A stretch of DNA of 64,000 bases from Adiantum capillus-veneris. Lineage: Eukaryota > Streptophyta > Polypodiopsida > Polypodiales > Pteridaceae. The stretch lies in NCBI GenBank assembly GCA_014529385.2, contig CM043942.1:49024244-49088243 (forward strand). Direction: 5' to 3'. Below, piece by piece: positions 25,083 through 36,299 of the stretch. Made by a program: the position numbers and the translations under genes. The notes beneath the pieces were generated by a model. That model did no database searches, was not told the DNA's origin, and saw only the letters and a list, made by a program, of their open reading frames with translations. Numbering within the stretch: position 1 is the stretch's first letter; every line of letters begins with the position of its first letter.

Positions 25083-25160
25083 AGCTAGCTTGGTCGATTG
25101 AGTCTTTATTCTTTTGTGACCCGGGACATGGGTTCAAAGGCGGCCAAGCGACCTTGTGCG
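25083..25160 (+). mobile_element. Possible tRNA-derived SINE head
   Basis: TAGCTTGGTCGATTGAG followed about 45 bp later by GGGTTCAAAGG resembles the A and B boxes of a polymerase III promoter at tRNA-like spacing. No 3' tail or target duplication was identified. Confidence 0.35.
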
Positions 25161-25594
25161 CTCATAAGGACGTTCGTATCGATTCGCACGGGATGTGTGC
25201 AATTTGCTACAAAAAACAACATCAAGTAGCTCTTGCTCATGTTGTTTTTAAGTACATGGAAAAGCTTGATTGGACACGCCTTTGAGGAGTAGAATGTTGA
25301 GATGTGAATACATGTCAGCGCCCCTGGCGCAGGTCCAATTCATCAAATATGAAGAACGTCTCTTTGTCTCTCACTCAGCTATCACAGGAAGTTTTGGACA
25401 AATTCTCACAATATTTCCCACATTGTGACTTACCTCAACATCATGAGCTTCTGTGAGGGAGGCGCCGCATACCTAGCTAGGTATGCGGTGCCTCTCGAGC
25501 AGAAGCTCATCATGTTATGCATTGCATGAAAAACACTAAGAAAGACTCCGTTTTCCTACATGAGAAAATTTCTAAATCTTCTTGTGTATATGTA

Positions 25595-26210
25595 ATGGAG
25601 CGTTCGTAGCGTGTCTCGCACAGAAAATCAGCCTCTTCATCCTCTTCTGTGGACTGGGCCGAATGGGTGCCAGAGTGCCTGCAACCAGCCATAGCCATAG
25701 CCAGCAAGCTTCCATACCACCACGACCACGAGGATGATGAAGACGAGGACGATGAGGATGATGGCCATTCTGTAGACAATGAGCAGGATCCTCATCAGAA
25801 CAGTTATGAGGAGGAGGAAGACGAAGATGGATATCACCGTTTACAAGAACACACACAGTTCCACCGTGTCCACCATCACCTTCACAGGCAAGGTGCAGGG
25901 GCTGCGTTAAGGTCAAGAGGACGCCAGCAGCATCAGCATCAGCATCATCACCAGAATCATGGAGGGGATGGAAAACTGTGCGTCTCTTGCAAGGAGCTCT
26001 ACTGTCCTCTTCGTGGGGGTGATACCTGCCATGAGTGCTATGAGGAAGCTTCTAAAGCAGAGGCCGCCCTCAAGAAAGAGATTGAAGAGCTCAACGCCCG
26101 CATTGCCTTCCTCTGCAATTGGGCACCTGAAGCCATGTCTGAGCAATTCTCAGACCTTGTTCTTGAGAGCTCTGATGGCTCCAAAATTAGGGCTCATTGA
26201 GCTATTTTGG
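25595..26210 (+). pseudogene. First exon of a BTB/POZ gene (At4g08455-like), disabled
   Basis: The frame from 25595 reads Met-Glu-Arg-Ser then a TAG stop (25607-25609). It continues as a Ser-rich, acidic and His-rich segment (DHEDDEDEDDEDD), a small Cys motif (KLCVSCKELY, DTCHECYEEA), a coiled coil (AALKKEIEELNARIAFL), and the start of a BTB fold (SDLVLESSDGSKIRAH). That order is the one I recall for the Arabidopsis BTB protein At4g08455. A TGA at 26198-26200 sits where the family has Lys or Arg in AHKAVLV, followed by AIL and a strong donor site (TTG|GTATGT, 26211). Between the two stops no in-frame ATG precedes the conserved part. Both stops could come from C-to-T changes (CAG to TAG, CGA to TGA). 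The rest of the BTB domain was not found downstream. Either a dead gene fragment or, less likely, exon 1 with a far-off exon 2. Confidence 0.78.
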
Positions 26211-27140
26211 TATGTCTCTCTTGTTTTAATCAGAATTTATTTGGCTGCAACCCTTCATTGCTTTTGTTCTTCTGTCTGGGGTCTGAGAGCACATGATAAT
26301 TTTACTTCCTTAGTTTTTCAGAACTGTGGCCAATGTAGATGTAAGTGGCACTTCCAAAACAGTTTTATATCATGGTAAACGAATTTTTTTGAGCTAGTAA
26401 GGGTGTAGAGTGTGATGATTTTTATAACCTTTGCCATGGAGTACTTTTAGGCTTTTTTGGTGTGGTTAAATGGCTCAAACTAGTGGGGGTGGACATAAAC
26501 CTGGTTTGTTGGTTTAAGAAAATAAGCTCTAATTAGGAACTAACTCCATACAAACCTGCATCTACAAATGGTGTGAGTAGGCATGGTGTAGGTGTTGTCC
26601 AAGCTATGCATGGCAAAGGTGATGGTCTTTACTTCATGTTTGGACAAGCAGGTGAAGTTAAGATCGTATGTTATCAAGTATTGAAATTTGAAATTGTGAT
26701 TAACTTTGCCATGGAATTCCTCGTTTGGGTTCTAAACGTTGTAGAATCTCATTCGAATCTGTTATCTTTAGTAGGATTTCAGAATTTTTGCTTTTGTCTT
26801 ATCTTCGTTTGTATGATGTTGACATTTAGGAATGAAGTTTTTGCAGTATCTTATTCTTGATTTAAAATGGTCTAAAGTTGAGAGTTTGTATGAAGTTTCA
26901 GTAAAGTAAGTTTCTCGATTTTGATTTTTGATATTTTATAGCATTTTGTGTGTGTTAAGACTCTCTTAGTAGTGCGTTTTGTTTTAAGTGTTGTATCCTT
27001 TCTTGAGGCTTGTAAGTTTAGACCTTTTTTTATGTTGCAAAATACTGTATACACTTGTAAATCTAAAATCTAAAGATAATCACTAGGACAGATTTATTGA
27101 GATGGATGTAGAGCTTGTTACAAGTGAATTGTGCCTTGAT
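26211..27140. other. Former intron or intergenic DNA after the BTB exon
   Basis: AT-rich, no recognisable exon of the BTB gene (I looked for the SRSPVF segment expected next) and no other coding sequence. Confidence 0.5.
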
Positions 27141-27146
27141 GTCCGC

Positions 27147-27376
27147 AAGGTGAGTTGGACTCGATTGAGCGATATGGTATGTGGAAGTTGTTTCCTTGGG
27201 CAGCTAAGTAAAAGGTCATTGGTTCCAAGTGGGTCTGCAAGGCTGAGTACAACTTGATTAGTTTGTGGAATATGCATAAAACTTGATTGGTAGTTAAGGG
27301 CTTACCTCAATGGCTCAAAATTGAGAATGATGAGACCTTGGTTCCGAACTGTGTGGATTGCCGTGATGTAAATCTT
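27147..27376 (+). pseudogene. Ty1/copia reverse transcriptase fragment
   Basis: The plus-strand frame reads GELDSIERYGMWKLF, then IGSKWVCKAEYN, LVVKG and DET. These match in order the start of the copia RT domain (E-E-L-D-S-I-E-x-N-x-T-W, I-G-x-K-W-V-x-K, L-V-A-K-G, D-E-T-F). Stops are present after WAAK and MHKT. The fragment ends at the insertion site of the LTR element that starts at 27382. Confidence 0.72.
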
Positions 27377-27381
27377 TCTTG

Positions 27382-28221
27382 TGTCACGTGGGCACTTCAC
27401 TTGCGCCTCGTGGACATGCTTCTGCCATAGTCTAGCACGAGTCTTAGCTTAGGACTGATCTTGGCACCTTTGTGAGCCTCTAGCAGGACGTGCATGTCCA
27501 GGCCGGTCATAGTTGCATACCCTCTCTTGCACAGAATCGCTCAATAGAGGCAGAAGAGATAGAAGGAGAGCACAGGCAGCAGTGCACAGACCCTCCCCAG
27601 CGTTTTCTCATAGAGCCAGCCAGCGTTTTTGGAAGTTGACAGCATCAGCGTTTTCAGACTTCCTAAACGTTTGCAGATTCAGAGGTAGCCTTGTCGTCTT
27701 TGTAGATCCTCGCCGGTTGCCTAGCGTTTTGCAGATTCAGCCTAGATCTGCTGCATTTTCAGTTTTCAGCCCTTAGCCTCGTTGAACCCGAGTGTTACCC
27801 GACCCCATCCAGTAGCAGATCCTCGCCGCAAGTGCCACCTTGGTGCAGATCTGCCAGCAGTTCATTTTCAGCCCAAAACAGTCCTAGCGTTTTGCAATTT
27901 CAGCCTAGATCAGCCAGCGTTTTTGCATTCCCACCCAGCCTTGCACGACTCGGCAGTTGCAGATCAGCCCCGCAGTACCGCCACAATAGTAGATCCATAG
28001 CAGGAAGACCTAGCGTTTTCACATTTCAGCCATCAACCTAGCAGATCTTGCCGTCGTCGTCAACACCTTCATGATCGTCGTCGTTGACATCATCGTTGTC
28101 ATCGTCGACATAGTCCTCACTTAGCATCATAGCATTATGACCCATGGTGCAAGAATAAAGAAAGTACTTGCTCTGGCAACAAAGCAAGGGGGCCCTTGAG
28201 GGTTTGGACCCGACATACTGT

Positions 28222-28262
<41 letters not shown>

Positions 28263-28376
28263 TCCTCTTTCTTTCAGTTCAATTCAGTTCTTTCAAGTGA
28301 AGTAAAGTGTCCCTTGTGTTTGTGCCGAGTACCTAGATCCGAGCTAAATCCATTAACACTTCTGTTGCACCTGACA
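27382..28376 (+). repeat. LTR1 of the 27382-29751 element (995 bp)
   Basis: Begins TGTCACGTGG, ends CACCTGACA, and carries a (CT)n run at 28226-28259. The part from about 27628 onward is repeated in LTR2 with scattered differences. Several AGCGTTTTGCAGATTCAGC-like blocks recur within it. Confidence 0.85.
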
Positions 28377-28377
28377 T

Positions 28378-28389
28378 TGGTATGAGAGC
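28378..28389 (+). other. Primer binding site of the 27382-29751 element
   Basis: TGGTATGAGAGC, one mismatch from the tRNA-iMet complement, two bases after the LTR end. Confidence 0.85.
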
Positions 28390-28599
28390 TTTGTGTGTGC
28401 TTCGGCTTCACGTACTCAAGAGAAGAACCTAAAGAATCCAAGAAGAACCAAGGACCAAGGAACCCCAAGAACTGCCTATTTTTTTACCTTGAAGGAAGCT
28501 TCGCGTCCCTACCCGGACTTCTTAGCCTCTTAGTACCCTCAGTATGGAGCATCCAGAACCAGTGCCCATCTTCATCGCCATGTCTTTGAAGGACGATCG

Positions 28600-29588
28600 A
28601 CATCAGTATTTTTTGAAGTTGACAGCATCAGCATTTTCAGCCTTCATCAACGTTTGCAGATCCAGCGGTAGCCTTGGCGTTTTTGCAGATCCTCGCCGGT
28701 TGCCTAGCGTTTTGCAGATTCAGCCCAGATTTGCTAGCGTTTTCAGTTTTCAGCCCTTAGCCTCGTTGAGCCCGACCCCATCCAGTAGCAAATCCTTGCC
28801 ACAAGTGCCACCTTGTTGCAGATCTTTCAGCAGTTTATTTTCAGCCCAAAACAGTCCTAGTGTTTTGCAATTTCAGCCCCAATTAGCCAGCGTTTTCGCA
28901 TTCCCAGCCTTGTACGACTCGGCAGTTGCAGATTAGCTCCGCAGTAGCAGATCCACAGCATATTAACAGGGGATGGAGGCTAGAGACGGGGGACGCCCGG
29001 ATCCGGGACGGGGACGGATGGCAGACTGCCTGCCAGATGGGAACGCAACCTGAACGTCCGGGGACGGCAGGGAACATTAGTCAACAGTCAACTTTTAAAA
29101 TTTGAAAAACTAACATTGAAATTTGACTCATTTTGAGCCTTTGTGGCATGTACTTTTCATTTTGTGTCCATCTCGATTCTCGTGCCATCGATGTTTTATT
29201 AGCACATTTGCGTCTATATGACTCATGTCTTTGGTCTATTTAGTGTAAGTTTGTGGTTCAAGTTATGCTCTATGTGTGTGGGTCAAAAAATGCCAAAAAA
29301 AACTTCTTTTTTGTTTTTTGCCGCTTCGCCCCGTCCCTGTTTCCTAACTTTTGCCATCACGTCCTTGTTCGCGACCCCGACCTGCCGTTCCATGTTACTA
29401 TGATCCACGGCCAGAAGACTTAGCGTTTTCAGATTTCACCCAGCAACCCAACAGATCTTGCCGTCGTCCTCGACATAGTCCTCACTTAGCATCATAGCAT
29501 CATGACCCATGGTGCAAGAATAAAGAAAGAACTTGCTATGGCAATAGAGCAAGGGCGCCCTTGAGGGTTTGGGACCGGACATACCGTG

Positions 29589-29643
<55 letters not shown>

Positions 29644-29751
29644 TTCTTTCAGTTCAGTTCAATTCTTTCAAGTGAAGTAAAGTCTCCCTTGTGTTTGTGC
29701 CGAGTACCTAGATTCGAGCTAAATCCATAAACACTTCCGCTGCACCTGACA
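28600..29751 (+). repeat. LTR2 of the 27382-29751 element, 5'-truncated, with insertion
   Basis: Matches LTR1 from about 27628 to its end, apart from a 430-440 bp insertion at 28961-29401. It carries a (CT)n run at 29589-29637 and ends CACCTGACA before the target duplication. Confidence 0.84.
28961..29401. mobile_element. hAT-like MITE inside LTR2
   Basis: This sequence is absent from LTR1. Its ends form imperfect inverted repeats: left TATTAACAGGGGATGGAGG, right reverse complement ATAGTAACATGGAACGGCAG. It is flanked by gatccac (28950-28956 and 29402-29408), a possible target duplication, though four bases separate the left copy from the element end. G-rich and C-rich subterminal blocks and this layout recall hAT-type miniature elements. 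No ORF. Confidence 0.6.
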
Positions 29752-29756
29752 TCTTG

Positions 29757-31380
29757 CCCCATTGTTCAGCGATAGAATACAACCTATTCTTGCCCTCAAG
29801 TTATAATTGCTGGTATGGACCTAACCCACGTTTTTTGACGGTGATTTGCAGAAGGTATATGAGAGATAACCTCACGATTGTGAGGCTCTAAGATTGAGAG
29901 ACAAAATTTGCAAGTTGTGAGAAGAGACTCTGCAGCCAAGCAAGCTCCTTGAGCTTGGTACAAGAAGATAGATTCATTCTTTTGATTGTTGGGGCTGTGA
30001 CATTGATGTCTACTTGGCATAATTGATGTGATAGCCTATATGCACCTATGTGAAACCACGTGCTAGAGTGCACCCAGGACTTATGAGACATGGAATGATG
30101 TATCATATCATGATGTAACCTCTTGCAATGCTCATGTATGAGGGTCAATGAAACCTATATTTTCTCAAGGGATGCAATGATTTATTTTCTCTATCATTGT
30201 AAGTGATATTGTAATGTCTCCACCATAATGTAACAAGTGGTATAAGAACCTTTTTAGCATAGAAAAAAGTCTAATCCTAGCTCTTGATTAGATCAATTTC
30301 AAAGGTTTTGGCCTACTTCTGAAATGCCTTCCAAAAGGTTTTATAAGTTCTGTATATATACGGACATACCTAGATGGAAACTATATGCTCATGCACTTTG
30401 CACAACATGTCAATCTTTAGAGTAAGACATGCATTAGGTGTATTATGTTGCTAGAGAATTGATAGCTTACTTGAAGTTTGAAACTTGAAATAGAATAGAT
30501 GAGAACCAATGAAGTATAAAATTTTGTCTTCTAGGGAATGCGATGATCAGAAACACAAGGTTTCAAAAACGTTGTTGGGCGATTTTAGAAAACGATTTTC
30601 TTTCTTTGTATAAAATGTACGGATGGCTCTTGTTTAAAAAGATCTTAAAGCCTTGGTAGAGGCACTTTGTAACATTATGCATTGTAAATATAGTAAGTAA
30701 AAAATAGTGGCAGCTCTGGTGTGTAAGTTGGGTAGTTTGAGGACAAATGACCATTTACGAAAGGAAAGCGAGTTTCTAAGTGAAAGAGGGGAGAGAAGCC
30801 ACGTTCTGGGATTGCATGACAAAGGAGAAGCAAGAAGAGGTCAAAATTCAGTTTTGGACCTAGAAATTAGTGTTTTCCTCACAAATTTCTCATCAACGTT
30901 GGAAATCTGCAGCCCACGAGTCTTTTTTGGGGTTTTGGCACATTCTGTATGCGCTTGTGTATTCAGATTTCTCGATTTTCAAGTGTAGAATTTTTTGCAA
31001 CAGCCTATAACAGTAAATAAAAGCTTTTTCAAGAGTTTTTCTATCTTTATTAATGTGTTTTATGAGGTTTTTTGTCGGGTTTATCTATATGAATTATTGT
31101 AGCTGAGGGTTCTTGGTTGAGGATCATCTTATAATCCCCTATTAAGTTCTTATTCTCTTTGCTTAACTATGTATTAGCTTATCTACATTGTATCACAATT
31201 CGGGGGACTTGAGAAAAAGAGTGTTTGGTTTCCTTTGTTTGGTAAGGATTTTTTGTGTTGGTGTATTTGCAAAGTAAGTGAAGGCGAAGCTATAGAGGCG
31301 TCAAGATAGTTTTTCTTCTTCCTCACAGCTTTTTGGTGCTTCCACAGGGGAGCATTCTAGTTACTCTAAATTTGTTGTTG
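29757..31380. other. Intergenic DNA, no gene recognised
   Basis: A possible degenerate primer site (TGGTATAAGAACC, about 30239) follows GTAACAAG and might mark another LTR end. Otherwise only short random ORFs. Confidence 0.45.
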
Positions 31381-31384
31381 CAAT

Positions 31385-31565
31385 GACATTTATGTATCCC
31401 GAGTTCCATGGTGGCGCTTAAGAGGATGTTTTGGTGTTCCTAGAGGAGTTGGAAGTTGCATGCATAAACAAGCACATCGTGGATGAGGGGCAAATGTTGG
31501 TGGTTGTCTTTTTTTGGAAGGATGATGCTCGCTAGTGGTACAGAAGGTATGAAGTTTAACACAGA
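31385..31565 (+). pseudogene. Possible Gag fragment
   Basis: In one plus-strand frame the readable pieces EFHGGA, DVLVFLEELEVA, FFWKDDAR and WYRRYEV resemble a retrotransposon Gag domain (FDG..P..V..FL..E / D.A..WY..L). One stop lies after HGGA and another just before WYRR. No neighbouring pol was found on this strand. Confidence 0.33.
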
Positions 31566-32379
31566 AATGCGAATGGAATTGTGTCAATAGCGCTTTAGGA
31601 GGGGTCAAGTGTCACAAACGGGAGCGCATACGAATAATCAACAAGCTGAAAATAAATAAACTTTCAACTAAAAGAGATGAGGGAGAAGATCGACACATTA
31701 TTAGGGACCAAAAAATGGGCTGGTAACCCTCCCTCGAGAGAATCTTTATTAGGGAGAATCTTTACGAGCACAAAAAATGAAGTGACCCCTCCATTCTAAT
31801 TCTTAGACTCGATGGTCGATTCCTTGCCATGCGGGAAAATCCGAGAGGCAAGCTCTCAATTCCGTCTACACACGGAGTGTGGAACTCTACAAATCGTTCT
31901 AGCGACCACTCTACTAGCAGGGGAGTCTTGAGTGTCTAGAGTTGTTGAGCTTAGTTGTTTCTTCCTCCAAGAGTTCGCAGCTTGCTTGGCTATAGCCAGG
32001 GAGGAGGAGAAGTGTCCTCGACGGGGCATTCTTCCTTACAAATAATATAGGAGCACCACCTTGACAGTCCTTGGTTGGAGGAGCAGATGCAACAGGCTCG
32101 ATAGGAGATGACTAGCATTGAGGAGTAGCGGCATGAGTTTGCCTTCCATTGATAGGCATCTCAATGGACCTAGGTGGGTGATAGATTTACAAGGGAGTTC
32201 TTTGAGACGCTGGGGCCAATTGACGAGATCTGACAGGTCAGCTGCTTAAGAGCCTGAGGATATGCGTGCAGTTGTTGTTGACTTCTATCGTTTCTTGTTG
32301 TTAGTTGAGCCTCAGTCAGTAGAGTGTCAAGCTGCATGCAAAGAGCAAATTTGGAGATGCCTAGCCTTGTTACTGAGGA

Positions 32380-35260
32380 GATGCATCAAACACTAGAGCT
32401 TCCTCTCTAGCTAAAGGACCTCCATGAGGCCCTCATGGGCATTTCCCCGAGGTAGCTGTCTAGGGGAGGATGGTTTGACTCCCAGCTTCTTTTTGGATTA
32501 TTTGGACTTGCTTGGTTCGGATCTTTAGAGTGCCTATTAGTACATCTTGCACACTAGAGAGATGCTTGACATCAAGAGTGAGGGATCGATCTATAGTATT
32601 CCCAAGGATGGAGGCTTCTTATGATGAGATTCGGTAGTGGTGGCGACCCATCACCATTCACAACTCGGCCTACAAAGTTCTAGCAAAGGCTTTGAGTTTG
32701 AGGATCCAACCATTTCTTGAGAGTATTATACATGGGACCTAGACAGGTTCTGTCAAGGAACATAGTATACTTGACAACATTTTCACCTTTTGGGAGGCAT
32801 CTGCCCTTGTGCATCTCCAAGTGCACACAGTCAGGTGCCCTTGGCAGGGGGGAGAGGGGAACGCTTCATGCTCTTACGTTTGGTCATACAGGGTAGTCCT
32901 CTAGCCCCCTATCTCTTTCTTTTCTATGCTAAGCCAATGAGATTTTTTTTGAATTCACAGCAGGTTGGCTTACCTGGTTTAGAGATCCCTATTATAGGGG
33001 GGACAAGCTACTTGATGTTGACTTTGCTTTGACAACTCAACCATGTACTTGGAGTGCCAAGGGGCCAATCTGCATATGTGTGAGCAGGTTCTTGAGGTGT
33101 TTTAATGTGCATCAAGAGCACTGATCAGCCAAAGGAAGACATCGGCTTTTTGATTTGGCAGTGCTCCTACACCTAATTGGTCTCCAAGTGAGGGCTTCCA
33201 GTGGATTCCCCTAGGGACTCCAGTACACTATCTGGGTTGTCAGGTTGTCTTGGACTTGTCCCCTCAGCAACAAACTACTCCCCTCCTCCTGTCCATGAGG
33301 AGGAAACTGCTTCACTGCAGATTGACGCGGCTTTCTTTGGCAGTCATAATTGTCGTGGTCAACCAGGTGCTGTTGGATACTATGTGGTACATCATGTCTT
33401 GTTGGGTCTTCTCAAGCTCCTATATTAGCCAGCTAGAGAGGCTGATCAGGAAGTTTTTATGGTCACGGCACGACACCTGGATAGCGTGGGCCAAAGTGGC
33501 ATGGAAGGTCATCACCTTACCATGTTCTCAGGAGGGGTTGGGGATCATTGTCCCAGCATAGCACAGCAGAGCCCTCCTTGGGAAGTTTGTGGTCAGAGCA
33601 CTGCTTCCAAGGGAGGAGCTCTGGAAGTAGATGGTGAAGCAGCTTGAGTCCCCCATGCGGGCCGCCCTTGGAGCCCTTCCATCAGGTGGATTTCTACAGA
33701 GATGCGCAGTGTTGGTTTGAACAAGAGGTTGGAGGATCGGTTTGTTGTGAGCCTGCTTAGGTCTCGAGAGCAGCTGAGGAGTGGCCTCGAGTAGCATCAT
33801 CCCACTTTCACGGAGGATCACTTGAGGCAACCCCTTATTTGGAACCCCATGGGTAGCACTTAGAGAGGCCACCTGGTTGGTAGTAGGCCTCATGTTTCTT
33901 GGTGTCCCATGGTAGAGGGTCTAGCCCGCACTCTCAACGACTGGCTACATTTTTTAGGATTGTTCAAGGAGGCTCAGAGCATCCTGCTACGAGGCATGAG
34001 GGGGGTGCAGAGCATCAGGATATTACAGAGGATTTACCAACTGAGTGACTCACCCCTCTAGTGGCAGTAGCTGAGTGAATCACCCCTCTAGTGGCAACAA
34101 CTGCAAGATGGATGGGGCCCTTCATGGGACTAGAGGTTCTCATTGTTGTTTGAGCTTGCTTGGAGTCCGTACCCCACATGTTCTTTGAGATTCATGGAGA
34201 GAGTCTTTTTCACAGAGTCTGAGTAGAGGTGCCACAGTTTGTAGAGTGTTTCTTTCAAAGGATACAAGTTGTGGGTATATGTGGGGGGACCTGTGACATA
34301 GATCCAGACATAGTAGATCTTGAGACAAGCCACTGGCAGCTTTGGACTTGGGAGAGCTGCCCTCTAGCACACGTACAGTGCGACCCTGGAGAGTGGTTCT
34401 GGAGGGATCCCTTCTCTTCATCCAATCACCCTCGGATCTGTTTGACTAGGGAGTCACATCAGCTTGTGGCCATTCTTTGGAGAGTCTGCGACACTGTCTA
34501 TGGGACTATCCCATGGCACAACAGGGATCCCTTCTCTTCATCCAATCACCTTGGGATCTGTTCAAATGGGGTGTCACATTAGCTTGTGGCCATCCTTTGG
34601 AGAGTCAGCGACACTGTCTATGGAACTATTCCATGGCACAATAGGTTTGGCTTTGGGTTCTTTGACTGATGCCATCTCTTTCCACAACTCAACAATACAC
34701 TTGGGGTGTTGTAGCTTGGTCCACTCTCATGGGCCGTGCGCTCCATTTTGACTTGGCTTCCACCAATAGGATGACAGTGATCTAGGGGGGTCAACCTACA
34801 CTGTAGCCTTCCATAGAGCTTATCCTTCGAGAGTGGTGTGTTGGGAGCTCCTTTGTACCCTGGCACTCTGATTTATTTGGCGGGCCCATTGCTTTTGCAT
34901 CTTCCAGGCATGCCCTGTCCCACCAATAGAGATTGTTCGTGACTTTTGGTTGGAGCTAATTCACACTCTGAGGGGTAGGTTTGAGAGACTTTAGGGCAGG
35001 TCCGACCACATGCGGGAGCGCAAAGAGGCTTTCCTACGACTCTGGCACACAGGGCCCTTCTTCACCATGGTTCAGGGTGTGCCTAGATGGCACTACCGGC
35101 CACCAGTGTGGCTTTTTCCGCCTCCCATTTTGCGATTTACCCCTCATTGTATATATTTTGTTTGCTCACTCTGGGAGTCTCCCCATGCTTATGATGTAGC
35201 CCTTTAGTAGAGGTGGTTTGTAGCCATATGGGCAGTTTTATTAACAAATAGAAGGATCTT
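32380..35260 (+). pseudogene. Degenerate LINE (L1-type) reverse transcriptase to C-terminus
   Basis: Recognisable pieces follow the order of plant LINE ORF2 in changing frames. They are an LKDLHEALMGI segment (about 32410), IYSIPKDGG and WWRPITIHNSAYKVLAKAL (32590-32700), TGSVKEHSILDNIFTFWEA (32740-32800), QGSPLAPYLFLFYA (32890-32940), and a DFAL remnant of the FADD active site (about 33018). Then come YLGCQ, MWYIMSCWVF, ISQLERLIRKFLWSR and EGLGI (33220-33550), and the zf-RVT end with FLRLWHTGPFF and WHYRPPVWLFPPP (35020-35130). Many stops and frameshifts. This family differs from the LINE at 55430-61480. No 5' part or poly(A) tail is clear. Confidence 0.8.
34404..34646 (+). repeat. 120-bp tandem duplication inside the LINE
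   Basis: Two adjacent units start GGGATCCCTTCTCTTCATCC at 34404 and 34524. The period is 120 bp, exactly 40 codons, with about ten differences between units. Confidence 0.92.
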
Positions 35261-35344
35261 TTTCTCGAGGGGAAAAAAAAAGATATCCTTTCTAATTGAA
35301 AGATGATAGTAGTCTTAGATTGTGGCAGTTTTTACCTCTTTACC

Positions 35345-35600
35345 CACACACTCTTAGTTTTCAATACTTCTTGCGTGTGATTTCAGTTGGTGACACCCAT
35401 TGTATATACTCTTTCTCATTTTGCTTCTTTCTACTTTTCTACAGCTTCTTGGATCTTAAAATACATCCTAGCATTTATGGCTAGAGGCTCTTTACTCACA
35501 CACTCTTAGTTTTCAATACTTCTTGTGTGTGATTTCAGTTGGTGACAACTGAAATCACAACCATTGTATATACTCTTCCCCCCCCCCCCCCCCCCCCCCC
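35345..35600. repeat. 152-bp duplication, hairpin and poly(C) tract
   Basis: The block ACACACTCTTAGTTTTCAATAC to TTGTATATACTCTT occurs at about 35346 and 35498. The second copy contains an inverted repeat, TGTGATTTCAGTTG / CAACTGAAATCACA (35528-35541 and 35546-35559), that the first lacks. A poly(C) run of about 22 bases follows at 35579-35600. Confidence 0.88.
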
Positions 35601-35617
35601 TCTCAAAAAAAGAGAAT

Positions 35618-35970
35618 ATTACCAAAATACCTCTTATTTGTGGAAATTCCCAAAATACCCCTTAATTTTAAAAAATTCCCAGAAAACCGCAATATTTTCT
35701 CATACATTCCCAAAATGCCTTTCAAAGTTTTCAAAATTCCTAAAATACTTGATTAAATATCCTCGCTTTATTATTTTTAGACATAATTGCTTTTTTTTTT
35801 TGAAAAATTACATGCTAAGTACTCAAAAATGGATCTCAATCATAAAAAAGGAATAAAGTTTAGACAATCTTGAACAATTCAACCAAAATAGATGAAAAGG
35901 CATATCGAGAATTTTTAAAATTTGAGGGCTATTTGGGAATTTCTACAAATAAAAGGGGTATTTTGGTCAT
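35618..35970. mobile_element. MITE, copy 1 (353 bp)
   Basis: Terminal inverted repeats of about 55-60 bp: ATTACCAAAATACC... at the left, and on the opposite strand ATGACCAAAATACCCC... at the right. The interior matches the reverse complement of the interior of the copy at 40072-40669. No coding capacity. Confidence 0.85.
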
Positions 35971-35979
35971 GCTGTGCTT

Positions 35980-36028
35980 AATACAATTCACTCAGAAATA
36001 GTGAGTTTTGCAACAAAAAAAAAAAGTT
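35980..36028 (+). mobile_element. Terminal scrap of a LINE 3' tail
   Basis: AATTCACTCAGAAATAGTGAGTTTTGCAAC then poly(A) resembles the 3' end of the LINE at 61430-61480 (AATTCACTCACAATTGTGAGTTTTGC plus poly(A)). The rest of that element is absent; the MITE lies just upstream. Confidence 0.55.
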
Positions 36029-36299
36029 AGTGGGGCTAATTTTGAATGAAAAGTTTTAATGGGAGTGCTGAAAGATAAGTGGAAAAAACAGGAGAAGAAG
36101 AAGAGGGAGGGCGGGGCGGGGGATGATTAAGACCACCCTACACACCATTGTAGGCTTGTAGTCTAGTGGTTTGGACATTCAACGTGATGGGCTCAAATGT
36201 GAGTAATGAAAAGTGATATAAGAAGTGGTTTTGTTGTGGTCTTTGAAATAGAGAGTGGGTGAAGATTTTGAGCATCTTGTGAAGATTCCACATAATGGA

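Larger units (their letters stand above)
27382..29751 (+). mobile_element. Non-autonomous LTR retrotransposon, internally deleted
   Basis: The element is bounded by TGTCA...TGACA and flanked by the 5-bp target duplication tcttg (27377-27381 and 29752-29756). LTR1 is 27382-28376, the primer site follows at 28378, and the internal region is only about 220 bp. LTR2 begins about 28600 in mid-LTR sequence, so a deletion has joined the start of a possible Gag frame (MEHPEPVPIFIAM at 28544) to the middle of LTR2. LTR2 also holds a MITE-like insertion. No pol sequence. It interrupts a copia remnant. Confidence 0.85.

Noticed and set aside
25572..25916. Minus-strand ORFs opposite the BTB exon
   Set aside because: They are shadows of the biased acidic and His-rich codons on the plus strand.
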